Shown here piece after piece: positions 24,449 through 32,588 of a stretch of 59,444 bases of DNA. Numbering within the stretch: position 1 is the first letter of the stretch; every line of letters starts with the position of its first letter. The stretch spans positions 1 to 59,444 of the forward strand of contig CAMDCV010000028.1 in assembly GCA_945890645.1 (NCBI GenBank), written 5' to 3'. This stretch comes from Akkermansia muciniphila. Lineage in GTDB: Bacteria; Verrucomicrobiota; Verrucomicrobiia; Verrucomicrobiales; Akkermansiaceae. Made by a program: the position numbers and the translations under genes. The notes beneath the pieces are model-generated. The model saw nothing but the letters and a program-made list of their open reading frames with translations. It made no database searches and was not told the origin of the DNA.

Positions 24449-27400
24449 TTATTCCTTACCCAATTCCTTGGCGTGCCATGGGGTGACTTGGGTCTTGTAT
24501 TTTTCGCGGGCGGCTTTCACCTGATCGGGGGTGATGGCGCTTGTGTCGTTGCTCCAAGATTGTCGGGCGAAGGTGAGAACGTCGGCGATTTTTTGATCGT
24601 CGAGATCGTTGTGGGGTGGCATCACGCTGGTGTATTTCACGCCCTTGACGGTGACAGGACCTTGCAGCCCTTTGAGCACGATTTTGATGGGAAGTTCTGG
24701 ATCATGGATCAGCCATTCTGAGCCATCGAGCGGAGGGAAAACTCCTGGTGTTCCTTGGCCATCGGGTTGGTGGCAGGCGGTGCATGTCAGCGCGTAAATT
24801 TCTGATCCGCGCTTGTGCACGGCGGGGTCGATTTTGTTTTTCTTCTCTTTCGCAATCGTCGGTTTCGCGGCATTGGCGAACCAAGTGCGCAGACCTTGGA
24901 TCGCGGAGTGAGGATTGTGATTGTCGCCGAGTTTGATGAGTGAGACATCATCGAACCAAGCTGTGCCAGTTGACCCGCCATAGCCACCGAAGAGGCAGTG
25001 GAGTAGCTCATTGCCATCGCCATCGGTTTTGAAATCAAAGCTCAGCAGTTTCCAATCTTGGGTGCCATGGATGGCGTTCGATTTCTTTTGTGCACCATGA
25101 ACGTTGAGTAGAGCGCCGAGACCGCCCGTCTTGCGGACATTTTCCGTGCGCACCCAGGCCGAGAAACGATAGCTGGTGTTGGGCTCTAGGCTCATGTTGA
25201 TACCGGCCCCGGCATCGACGGATTCGGTCGCGGTGATTTGCAGAGCTTTACTCTGGTTGCGCCCTTTGTCAGAGAGGCTCAACGTAACGGAACTGCGATC
25301 GCCGCCATACATGCGAAGTGACCATCCTTTGGGTAAACCATTTTCTACTAGCGAAAAATCGGCATTGGGTAGCAAATTGACAGGTGCAGGAGCTACGGTT
25401 TTCTGACCACCTTGGGCATCCGCGAGAGCGATGATGGCTGCCGCATTGCGACGAGCGGCGAACTGCCAAGCATCGGCTAGCACAGGATCAGCGAAGAGCT
25501 CCTGCGATGAATCGGCCGCCATGGCGTAAAGCTGTTTCGCGAGATCCGCAGAGGGCGCGCCATACGAGAGAGCCACCAGCTTTTCCGCCAGCTCGCGCGG
25601 CGATTGGGTGCCAAGTGCGGGGCCGGTTGCTGAGGCGAGCAAGATGGCGGGAGCCGTTTTGCCAGCATGCGCGATGGCGATACGACGCAGGGCACGGTTC
25701 GGAGAACGTAGGGCCGTGGCGGTAGTGGCGTCATCGAGGGTATGCAACGAAGTCATCACGGAAAATGCATGTGCGGAAGCGACGCCGGATTTTTCTACTA
25801 ACGATTTCATCGCGGGTACGATGTCAGGATTGCCGCGCTGCACCAGCAAACCTTGTGCGCTCATGCGCCAGAACAAATTCGGATGCGATAATGCCGCGAG
25901 CAGTGTCTCACTTTTGGCGAGATCGATTTTTGGATTCTCATCGTCTTTTGAGCCTGCGGGATAAATGCGATAGACACGACCGTGTTGTGTATCGCGCACG
26001 GGGGTTTCGTAGGCGTTGCCCTTGCCATTCTTCGCATCGAGACCAGAGTCCGCTTTTTTGGGCGTCGGGTTGTGCTGGATGATGAGGTTATACCAATCGC
26101 TGATCCATACCGCGCCATCGGGGCCAGTTTCCGCCGCCACGGGCCCCGACCACGCATCGGCAGAGCTGTAGAGGTTGTTAGGAAGTTGTTTCGCCTGATA
26201 GCTCGCACCCTTTGGCTCCACGACAAATTGTCCGACTAACTTGCCAGTGGCCTCGGTCACAAAGGCATACTTCTCCCGGTATTCTTCGGGAAAACGCGTC
26301 GCCGTGTAAAAGCTGTGGCCCGCACCTGCGGTATAGCGTTCGAACTGATCGACTTGGCGGATGTCGTTCGAGGAAGGATTGAACAAAGGATTGTCATCAG
26401 CGCGTGGAGTTTTCGATTGGCTCAGTCCAAAGGCATCGTAGCGCTCTTTCGCAAAGGTATAGACCCACGATGGATTGCCGTTCGCCGTGGAACCGAGTAT
26501 GTCAAAGTCCGATGTAAAACCAAGACCCCACGTATTATTGGTAGTGCTTTGGAGGTATTCCAATTTGGAACCATCAGCTCTGAAACGAAACAAGCCCGAG
26601 GAAAAGGAAATGGTTTCTCCGCCTACTTGGCCGCGGAAGCCGCTGTAGCCGACCGTCGCATAGACCCAGTTGTCGAGGCCGTAGCGCATGTTAGAAACCC
26701 CGGCATGAGTGTCACCCGTGCCGAAGCCGGTGATGATGGATTTCCTCACATCCGCCTTGTCATCGCCATTGGTATCCTCAAGCACGAGGATCTCCGAGGC
26801 ATTGGTGCAGAGCAATTGCGTGCCGACAAAACACAAGGACGTAGGGATCGATAACTGATCGGCAAAGACGGTGAACTTGTCGGCGCGGCCGTCGTGATCG
26901 GTGTCTTCGCAAATGGTGATTTTGTCGTTGCCCATCCTGTTATCGTGCAGGTTGTTCGGGTAATCGACGGTCTGCAAAACAAACGCACGACCTTTGTGAT
27001 CCCAGGCAACATTGATCGGGTTCACAATCTCCGGCTCACTGGCGAACAAAGAAATTTCCATGCCGACAGGGATTTGCGCCAGCTTGATCGAGTCGTGTGG
27101 CTTTAAGGGCTTTTGCCCCTGCGGTATCAATTCACGCTTGAGATAGCCGGGTAGTTTCATCGGCTCCATTTCCAGTTTCGGCAAGTCCAGCGCCGCGAGT
27201 TTATTGTAAGCTTCCGTCCCTACCGACCAATAGATGGCGCGTTTTAGTAGGTCATGAAATTGCGGTAAATCCCAGACTCGATGGTCGTGACCCGATGCGG
27301 TGTAAAACACCCGACCCTTACCCTGTTGGCGGACCCAAGTCCACGGCTCGTCGTCGCGTGTTTGCAAGATGGTGCGGTCATCACCATGATTGTCGTGCGT

Positions 27401-27919
27401 GTAGGTTTCGTCCCACGCGGAAAAACTTTGGTAGCCTGTGGTGATCGGGTGTTTGTGATCAACCGTCTTCGGCTCAAACACACCGGTCGTGTGCGATTTG
27501 AACCCCCCGCCCACCAGCTTGATGAATTCTGGTGAACCTCCATAGCAGGCCGACGCACAATGAAGCGGCAGGAAGCCATGACCACTTTCCACATACTCCA
27601 TTAAGGCTTTCAACTGGTCCGGTGGCATCGCCTGATTTTGATTCCAATTGCCATACATCATGACCGCGTCGTAGTGGTGCAAGGTTTGCGCGTTGAAGAC
27701 CTCAGCAGGATTTTCCGAGTAGGAAAAATTGATACCCTCGGTGCCGAGACTGCGTTTGATCATGCGATAGCGCGTCACCGGATCATGGCCGGGATGCGCT
27801 GCGGTGGGAGCGCCGAAAAACAACACCTCTAGACGCCGTGCTTCTTTTTGCGGCTGAATCAGTGTCGCCGCCAGTGCGGAAAAGCATAGCAAAAGGGGTA
27901 AAACGATACGCATAGCCAT
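24449..27919 (-). CDS. Large secreted PVC-type haem protein: ThuA + propeller 'membrane-bound dehydrogenase' + HEAT + CBM-like + cytochrome c
   Basis: An 1156-aa exported protein (N-terminal LPLLLCFSALAATLI signal). Domains in order: ThuA-like glutamine-amidotransferase fold (about 30-240; HPGHDPVTRYRMI, LPLHCASACYGG, DETYTHDNHG), a beta-propeller like PVC membrane-bound dehydrogenases (about 285-650; NPINVAWDHKGRAFVLQ, DGRADKFTVFAD), helical HEAT-like repeats (about 690-830), a carbohydrate-binding-like sandwich (about 860-1010) and a c-type cytochrome domain with CTACH. Such fusions are typical of Planctomycetota and Verrucomicrobiota and are thought to oxidise sugars, passing electrons to the haem. 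The substrate is unknown. Confidence 0.9.
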   Translation of the reverse strand: MAMRIVLPLLLCFSALAATLIQPQKEARRLEVLFFGAPTAAHPGHDPVTRYRMIKRSLGTEGINFSYSENPAEVFNAQTLHHYDAVMMYGNWNQNQAMPPDQLKALMEYVESGHGFLPLHCASACYGGSPEFIKLVGGGFKSHTTGVFEPKTVDHKHPITTGYQSFSAWDETYTHDNHGDDRTILQTRDDEPWTWVRQQGKGRVFYTASGHDHRVWDLPQFHDLLKRAIYWSVGTEAYNKLAALDLPKLEMEPMKLPGYLKRELIPQGQKPLKPHDSIKLAQIPVGMEISLFASEPEIVNPINVAWDHKGRAFVLQTVDYPNNLHDNRMGNDKITICEDTDHDGRADKFTVFADQLSIPTSLCFVGTQLLCTNASEILVLEDTNGDDKADVRKSIITGFGTGDTHAGVSNMRYGLDNWVYATVGYSGFRGQVGGETISFSSGLFRFRADGSKLEYLQSTTNNTWGLGFTSDFDILGSTANGNPSWVYTFAKERYDAFGLSQSKTPRADDNPLFNPSSNDIRQVDQFERYTAGAGHSFYTATRFPEEYREKYAFVTEATGKLVGQFVVEPKGASYQAKQLPNNLYSSADAWSGPVAAETGPDGAVWISDWYNLIIQHNPTPKKADSGLDAKNGKGNAYETPVRDTQHGRVYRIYPAGSKDDENPKIDLAKSETLLAALSHPNLFWRMSAQGLLVQRGNPDIVPAMKSLVEKSGVASAHAFSVMTSLHTLDDATTATALRSPNRALRRIAIAHAGKTAPAILLASATGPALGTQSPRELAEKLVALSYGAPSADLAKQLYAMAADSSQELFADPVLADAWQFAARRNAAAIIALADAQGGQKTVAPAPVNLLPNADFSLVENGLPKGWSLRMYGGDRSSVTLSLSDKGRNQSKALQITATESVDAGAGINMSLEPNTSYRFSAWVRTENVRKTGGLGALLNVHGAQKKSNAIHGTQDWKLLSFDFKTDGDGNELLHCLFGGYGGSTGTAWFDDVSLIKLGDNHNPHSAIQGLRTWFANAAKPTIAKEKKNKIDPAVHKRGSEIYALTCTACHQPDGQGTPGVFPPLDGSEWLIHDPELPIKIVLKGLQGPVTVKGVKYTSVMPPHNDLDDQKIADVLTFARQSWSNDTSAITPDQVKAAREKYKTQVTPWHAKELGKE

Positions 27920-28068
27920 TTCTTTCGTTTATACCGCGTGAGAAGGCCACACTTGTCAATTACGTTATGAGTGAACTCATCAAGGTCGCCTACGAGGCTC
28001 ATTTTTTAGCAAATGTCACCGAGAAATTTTCTGAATAAATTTGCGGGGATTTCGTCGCACTGATTGCC

Positions 28069-28317
28069 ATGAAAAAACAATGGATTATTGCGACGGCCTT
28101 CGCGTCGGTGAGTTTTTTACTTTCCTCCTGTGCCGACCCCTACTACGGCTCGGGCTACGGTGCAGGACCCTACCCTGCGAATGCAGCCGAGGCAGTCGTG
28201 CCTGTGGTTGTTGGTGCGGCTCTAGTCGGTGCCATTCTTAGCAACAACAACGACAATTGCCATCGTGGTTATCACCGCGGTCATCATTATCATCGTCCCC
28301 CTCCCCGTTGCTGGTAA
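28069..28317 (+). CDS. Small histidine-rich lipoprotein
   Basis: An 82-aa exported protein: a hydrophobic leader with lipobox LLSSC (Cys about residue 21), a glycine/tyrosine-rich start (DPYYGSGYGAGPYP), a short hydrophobic segment (VVPVVVGAALVGAIL) and a His-rich end (HRGYHRGHHYHRPPPRCW) that could bind metal ions. Function unknown. It has its own terminator and is divergent from the haem protein gene. Confidence 0.75.
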   Translation: MKKQWIIATAFASVSFLLSSCADPYYGSGYGAGPYPANAAEAVVPVVVGAALVGAILSNNNDNCHRGYHRGHHYHRPPPRCW

Positions 28318-28332
28318 TTTTCCCGCTTACAC

Positions 28333-28363
28333 CCCGCTCTTCTTGCTGAAGGGCGGGTTTTTT
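28333..28363 (+). terminator. Rho-independent terminator
   Basis: CCCGCTCTTC (28333-28342), loop TTGCT, GAAGGGCGGG (28348-28357), then six T. The stem is ten pairs with one G-T wobble. Confidence 0.9.
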
Positions 28364-28513
28364 GCGTCTGTTTGCAGAATACTTAACTCTTACTAGATAT
28401 TTAGTAATTCCCAGAGCCCTTGATTTTTCAACATACTAGCCCTGCTACACAAATCCTTTTGACACCACCAAATGTCCGCTCCTATTATCCTGCATCTCGT
28501 TTCCCCTCTGCTC

Positions 28514-29005
28514 ATGCGGTGCATTCAATGTGGCTCCCTGAAAGATAAAGTGCTCGACTCTCGAATGTCGAAGGATGGCACCACTATCAGGCGACGTCGC
28601 GAATGTTTGATCTGCACGTATCGATATACTTCGTACGAACAAATCGAACGCACCGAACTGCGCGTAGTAAAACGTGACGGCACCCGCGAAGCCCTCAATC
28701 GCGAAAAACTTTTCCGCGGGCTTGTCAAAGCTTGTGAAAAACGTCCCGTATCCATGGATCGACTTGATCGTGCTGTGGAGGAAATCCTGAGTGATCTGCA
28801 CAAAGACCACTTAGCCGAAGTGCCATCCGCTGCGATCGGTGCCAAGGTCATGGATAAACTCCACTCGATTGATCCCGTCGCCTATGTCCGCTACGTGTCC
28901 GTTTATCGCCAGTTTGACAACGTCGGTGAATTTATCAATGAAATCCAGGCCTTGGAGCGCCGCGCCGCGCGCGATCCTATGCAACGCCGCCTCTTTAAAG
29001 ATTAG
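28514..29005 (+). CDS. nrdR: Transcriptional repressor NrdR
   Basis: Nucleotide-sensing repressor of ribonucleotide reductase genes. It has the N-terminal zinc ribbon with Cys pairs C3/C6 (MRCIQCGS) and C31/C34 (CLICTYR), then an ATP-cone (about 49-139; RVVKRDGTREALNREKL), which senses ATP/dATP. I chose ATG 28514, which begins the protein at the zinc ribbon as in all NrdRs; the longer frame from 28472 adds a non-conserved leader. The expected target is the pair of boxes before nrdB at 467-514. A possible ATP-cone-like gene follows 81 bases later. Confidence 0.96.
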   Translation: MRCIQCGSLKDKVLDSRMSKDGTTIRRRRECLICTYRYTSYEQIERTELRVVKRDGTREALNREKLFRGLVKACEKRPVSMDRLDRAVEEILSDLHKDHLAEVPSAAIGAKVMDKLHSIDPVAYVRYVSVYRQFDNVGEFINEIQALERRAARDPMQRRLFKD

Positions 29006-29086
29006 TCCCGTTTTCTCTCCCAGCCATAACCGTCCAATCGTCCACCCGAACTCTAACCAAACGTCCCTGCAACCGAAACAGAAAAA

Positions 29087-29668
29087 GTGATCGCACTCAT
29101 TGGCAACCGCCCCGTCTTACAAGTTGGCCGTCATCAGGTATCGTGTTACGATTCCCAGTGGCTGCGCGATGCACTCTGCCGTGCCATGCACGCGGCAGAT
29201 CGTCAGGATTTCCCCTTCGTGGATGAAATCTGTCAGGGCATTTTTCACTATTTGGAAAACAAGTGCTCGCTGCGTTTGCTGCCCTTGCCGGCGCTCTATG
29301 ATAAGATGCGTCGCATGCTCGAGCACATCGGCTGCGAAAGCATCGCTCAAGCCCTGCGCCCGCTCGCTCCACCAGTGCAGGTTTGCCTTTTGCGATTGAT
29401 GCACGAGCACGATTGCCGTGTTGAGCTGGCCCTATTTCCGATGCTGCGCCGCGAGATCGACGAACTATGCGATGCTGGGGCCAACGAAATCCGTTTCCTC
29501 CACATCAAAGAATGCGCGATGATGATACGCGGCACAGAAAAATGGGACAAGCACTGCGAACGTCTCTACCGAGAAATCGAAGGCTTCCTCCAAAGCTACG
29601 ATCCACGCTCCCACACCACGCAGTCGAGCACCTTGATTTTGCATCTCTGCGAGGCCCCAGCGGCGTGA
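29087..29668 (+). CDS. Conserved protein next to nrdR, with a possible degenerate ATP-cone
   Basis: A 193-aa protein starting at GTG 29087 (no earlier ATG in frame). Its core (WLRDALCRAMHAADRQDF, PFVDEICQGIFHYLENKCSLRLLP, LYDKMRRMLEHIGCESIAQAL) has the helix order and spacing of an ATP-cone, but lacks the usual basic nucleotide-binding start (VxKRDG). The C-terminal part (LRREIDELCDAGANEIRFLHIKECAMMI, in two blocks) is unrecognised. Its position after nrdR suggests a link with dNTP control; that is inference. Confidence 0.6.
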   Translation: MIALIGNRPVLQVGRHQVSCYDSQWLRDALCRAMHAADRQDFPFVDEICQGIFHYLENKCSLRLLPLPALYDKMRRMLEHIGCESIAQALRPLAPPVQVCLLRLMHEHDCRVELALFPMLRREIDELCDAGANEIRFLHIKECAMMIRGTEKWDKHCERLYREIEGFLQSYDPRSHTTQSSTLILHLCEAPAA

Positions 29669-29719
29669 GCATGATTTCAAATTTCTCGACTCACTCTTCC
29701 TCATTCCCCACTCTTCCCC

Positions 29720-29998
29720 ATGCCACCCATTCATAAAAATTACAAATCCATCAATCATCGCGATGTTCAGTATCGTTGGATCATTCGCAGTCCTAAGAGT
29801 GGCAATGAACTGACCATCGAGGCGAGCGCGCCGGTGAGGGGGCAAATCCTAGTAGCACAACTACCTCGAGTGGTGAGTCAAAACATGGTGATGGATGCCA
29901 TTGATTTTGGTAACGCCAATGGCTGGAAACCCAATGAACCCGGTCCGACACTCCGCTGCAAACGCACCAGCAAAGGATTTGTTTTTGAGGATCCATAG
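29720..29998 (+). CDS. Small hypothetical protein
   Basis: A 92-aa basic protein (HKNYKSINHRDVQYRWIIRSP, then GNELTIEASAPVRGQ). It is predicted as mixed beta strands with no signal peptide. Its composition and codon use match the neighbours, so I judge it real. Function not recognised. It ends nine bases before the convergent apbE-like gene. Confidence 0.6.
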   Translation: MPPIHKNYKSINHRDVQYRWIIRSPKSGNELTIEASAPVRGQILVAQLPRVVSQNMVMDAIDFGNANGWKPNEPGPTLRCKRTSKGFVFEDP

Positions 29999-30007
29999 GT
30001 CCGTTGT

Positions 30008-30805
30008 TTACTCCTGCCACCAAACTTTGAGCGGTGCCGGAGCTTCGCGTTTGCCACTGACAAATAATGCCGTCGCCCAAGCATCGGCGGTGGCACAGTC
30101 ATTCGCGATTACCGTGACGGCACTAAAGGCGCGGATCACTGGTTCGCCTGTGCGAGGATCGATGATGTGTGAGACGATGCCGCGCTCGTTAGTTCTAAAT
30201 TGACGGTAGTTGCCACTGGTCGCAAGAGCACTGTTTTGCAAGATCACTTTGTTGGTAACGCGTCGTTCCGTGGAATCAGGTGCTTCAATGCCAACCTCCC
30301 AAGCTTTCTCACCAGCGATCGTTTCACCGGCGAGCTGAAACAAAAAATCGCACACACCGAGCGCACGCAATCGCTCCGCCACGCGATCCACCGCAAAGCC
30401 TTTGCCAATGCCCGATAGATCCATGCCTTTGCCATCGGGTCCGAAACCTGCGCGGTGCACAGCCTCTAACACATTTGCATCGAATGCGCCATCGGTGGCT
30501 ACGCGCATGCTCTCTGCCACAGTCAATACCCGTTGTAGATCTGCTGTGGCTGGTTCCCCGCGATTGAATCGACTGAGATCGGAATCCGGTCGCCACGTAC
30601 TCATGACTTGCTCCCAGTGATCGAGGCTCACTTGCACTTCGCGTTGCAAATCCGCGGGACTTTGGTTCGTGTCACGGCACACTAGTGTCCACTCGCATCC
30701 CATCGCATAACCATGAATTTTTAGCAATGTTGGCTTCTTGCCGCGTAGATACAAAAAGCCGCCAAGTAGCGCAATTCCCAACACAATAGCGATGACACGT
30801 TTCAT
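30008..30805 (-). CDS. apbE: FAD:protein FMN transferase (ApbE)
   Basis: A 265-aa membrane-anchored enzyme (N-terminal VIAIVLGIALLGGFLYL) that attaches FMN covalently to Thr or Ser of target proteins outside the cytoplasm. Family blocks: GYAMGCEWTL, MSTWRPDSDLSRFN, TDGAFDANV, DLSGIGKGFAVDRVAERL and SHIIDPRTGEPV, with the metal-binding D in NDCATADAWATALFV. Its ATG overlaps the stop of the upstream membrane flavoprotein gene by four bases. That protein has two flavinylation-like motifs and is the obvious substrate. Confidence 0.95.
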   Translation of the reverse strand: MKRVIAIVLGIALLGGFLYLRGKKPTLLKIHGYAMGCEWTLVCRDTNQSPADLQREVQVSLDHWEQVMSTWRPDSDLSRFNRGEPATADLQRVLTVAESMRVATDGAFDANVLEAVHRAGFGPDGKGMDLSGIGKGFAVDRVAERLRALGVCDFLFQLAGETIAGEKAWEVGIEAPDSTERRVTNKVILQNSALATSGNYRQFRTNERGIVSHIIDPRTGEPVIRAFSAVTVIANDCATADAWATALFVSGKREAPAPLKVWWQE

Positions 30806-32493
30806 ATCAGCACAACAATCCACGCCACTGCCACCAATCCGGCAGCGATGGAATCGCGGCGCGTCCATCGGCCGGGCGCGTGGGTGAGAAATTTTAACAA
30901 GGCTCCAGTCGGACATCCGTAATGGCAATACCCTTGCGGCAAGAAAAACGAGACTGCGATGCCCACCGTAAAAATCACCGCAGGGAGTAATGCGACAAAG
31001 CCTGTGCTCCAGACTTCGAACGGCTCCGCATGAGCGAAAGGCAATTGACTGCCCGCCAGTGCCAGTGCCCAGATTACGAGCAGACTCATCCATGGCACTG
31101 CGGAAAAAATTCGATGCCATTTCGCTGGCAAAGCAAAACGTTTTTTCAGCGCCATTCCTGCCAATGTCTGCGCGGCACCGTGCGGACAGATGCGACTGCA
31201 ATACACATTTTTTCCTGTAAGCGCAGGAATCAGCAACGCGATTGCAGTCATTGTCAACAGTGGTAAAGCGGGTGGCGTTTGCCATCCGTGCTGTGCCCAG
31301 CCGATTAACTGATCCTGCCCGAGCATCCACCCAAGAACCAGACCGGCTAGGACAGAGCACACAGCGAAGATGGCTCGCGATTTTTTGCCACCGCGAAAAC
31401 CGAGCCACACACCCGCGGCCAACCATGCCAAACTCACCGGCCACTGCCAGGGGATCGTAGTAGCTGCCTCATCAAGCCGATACCGTCGCAGCATCTCTTG
31501 CACGGTGCCAAACACCGCGCGTGCGGTCATGCTCGCACCACTCACCAGCAGCAACTCCGAATGCTCTGCAGTGACTATCACCTCGTCTAACGATTTTCCG
31601 ACAAAGCCATTGGTAAAGCGTAGCTCATCGCGCACGTCGGTGAGATAGGGTTCGTTGTCGCGACTTCCTAGCACCGCGACACCAAGAATTTTTTGTCCAT
31701 TCGCATCGATGGCGACGAGCACATCGGAACTGCCATTAAAACCTCGCTGCGTGACGCCCATGCGCGAACTGCGCAACACCATGCCTAACAATTTTTCTGC
31801 ATCGCGCACTTCATAGCAGCCAGTTTTTTTCATCGGCACAATCGTTTTGGCATCAGCAAACCACGGTGTCACATCGACGATTTCCAATTCACGACCAAAA
31901 AATTCCTCGACTCCCTGCGCGCCAAATCGCGCTGCCAAGCCGCGTGCCATTGCTTCGCTGGTCAATGACGCCCCACTCACCAATTGTGGTGTTTCATACG
32001 CTCCAAGCGACGTTTCTGTCCGACCATTCCACTGCGACCAAAATGCGGGATCTCGTCGCACCATTTCCGCATGTCCTGCTGTATCAGCCGTTTGCCATAA
32101 ACTCACTTGCACCACTCGGCGTTGCACATCAGCGGTCACTAACAATTCTGACGGCCCCGCATAGCCCTGCACCTTCCGTGCTTGTGGATTCGTGCTCGTC
32201 ATCCAACCTAATAGTTCATCGCTTGCCGATAAAAGGGGAAACCAATGATCTTCGGGTTCACCGAGAGTGGATGCTTGGGAAAAGACTTTTTTTCCTTCGT
32301 TCAAGTATGCCGCCAGGTCTACGGTTTCTTCTTCCGGTTGCACAAACAAGCACAGCATAGCCGAAGCGATGATGCATAGTCGCAGGCAGCCAATGCCCCA
32401 TCGCTGCCAGCGTCTTCGCCAAGGTGATTGGTTTTTATCAGTTGCAGCGTTTTTCATCGGATCAACTTTGCCATCATCCTTCATGCAGTGCAT
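30802..32493 (-). CDS. NosR/NapH-like membrane protein with two FMN-binding domains and two CxxxCP motifs
   Basis: A 563-aa membrane protein. After a TM helix (about 35-50) come two exported FMN_bind-type domains, each with an S-G-A-S-x-T flavinylation-like motif (173-178 and 318-323). A membrane part follows with about five helices and two cysteine motifs, CSRICPHG and CHYGCPTG, as in the polyferredoxin-like half of NosR/NapH/PceC proteins. Only CxxxCP pairs are seen, not full CxxCxxCxxxCP ferredoxin motifs. With the adjacent apbE this forms an electron conduit across the membrane. Its terminal acceptor is not encoded next door. The start may be a later Met (residue 4 or 13). Confidence 0.85.
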   Translation of the reverse strand: MHCMKDDGKVDPMKNAATDKNQSPWRRRWQRWGIGCLRLCIIASAMLCLFVQPEEETVDLAAYLNEGKKVFSQASTLGEPEDHWFPLLSASDELLGWMTSTNPQARKVQGYAGPSELLVTADVQRRVVQVSLWQTADTAGHAEMVRRDPAFWSQWNGRTETSLGAYETPQLVSGASLTSEAMARGLAARFGAQGVEEFFGRELEIVDVTPWFADAKTIVPMKKTGCYEVRDAEKLLGMVLRSSRMGVTQRGFNGSSDVLVAIDANGQKILGVAVLGSRDNEPYLTDVRDELRFTNGFVGKSLDEVIVTAEHSELLLVSGASMTARAVFGTVQEMLRRYRLDEAATTIPWQWPVSLAWLAAGVWLGFRGGKKSRAIFAVCSVLAGLVLGWMLGQDQLIGWAQHGWQTPPALPLLTMTAIALLIPALTGKNVYCSRICPHGAAQTLAGMALKKRFALPAKWHRIFSAVPWMSLLVIWALALAGSQLPFAHAEPFEVWSTGFVALLPAVIFTVGIAVSFFLPQGYCHYGCPTGALLKFLTHAPGRWTRRDSIAAGLVAVAWIVVLI

Positions 32494-32588
32494 TTCGCAA
32501 GCACAAGGGTCGTCAGCGTGGAGGAAACATTTTCCGAAATACTTTCGCCCTCTGCTCCGTAATCTATTCTTACTATCTCATTCATTCC

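Noticed and set aside
27967-28038. A 23-codon frame (MSELIKVAYEAHFL...) between divergent genes
   Set aside because: Too short, no family and sits where promoters for both flanking genes are expected.
30806-31444. N-terminal extension of the ApbE frame to 478 aa
   Set aside because: The extra 213 residues overlap the coding part of the membrane flavoprotein in another frame and carry no motif. The ATG at 30805 gives a normal ApbE with a membrane anchor.
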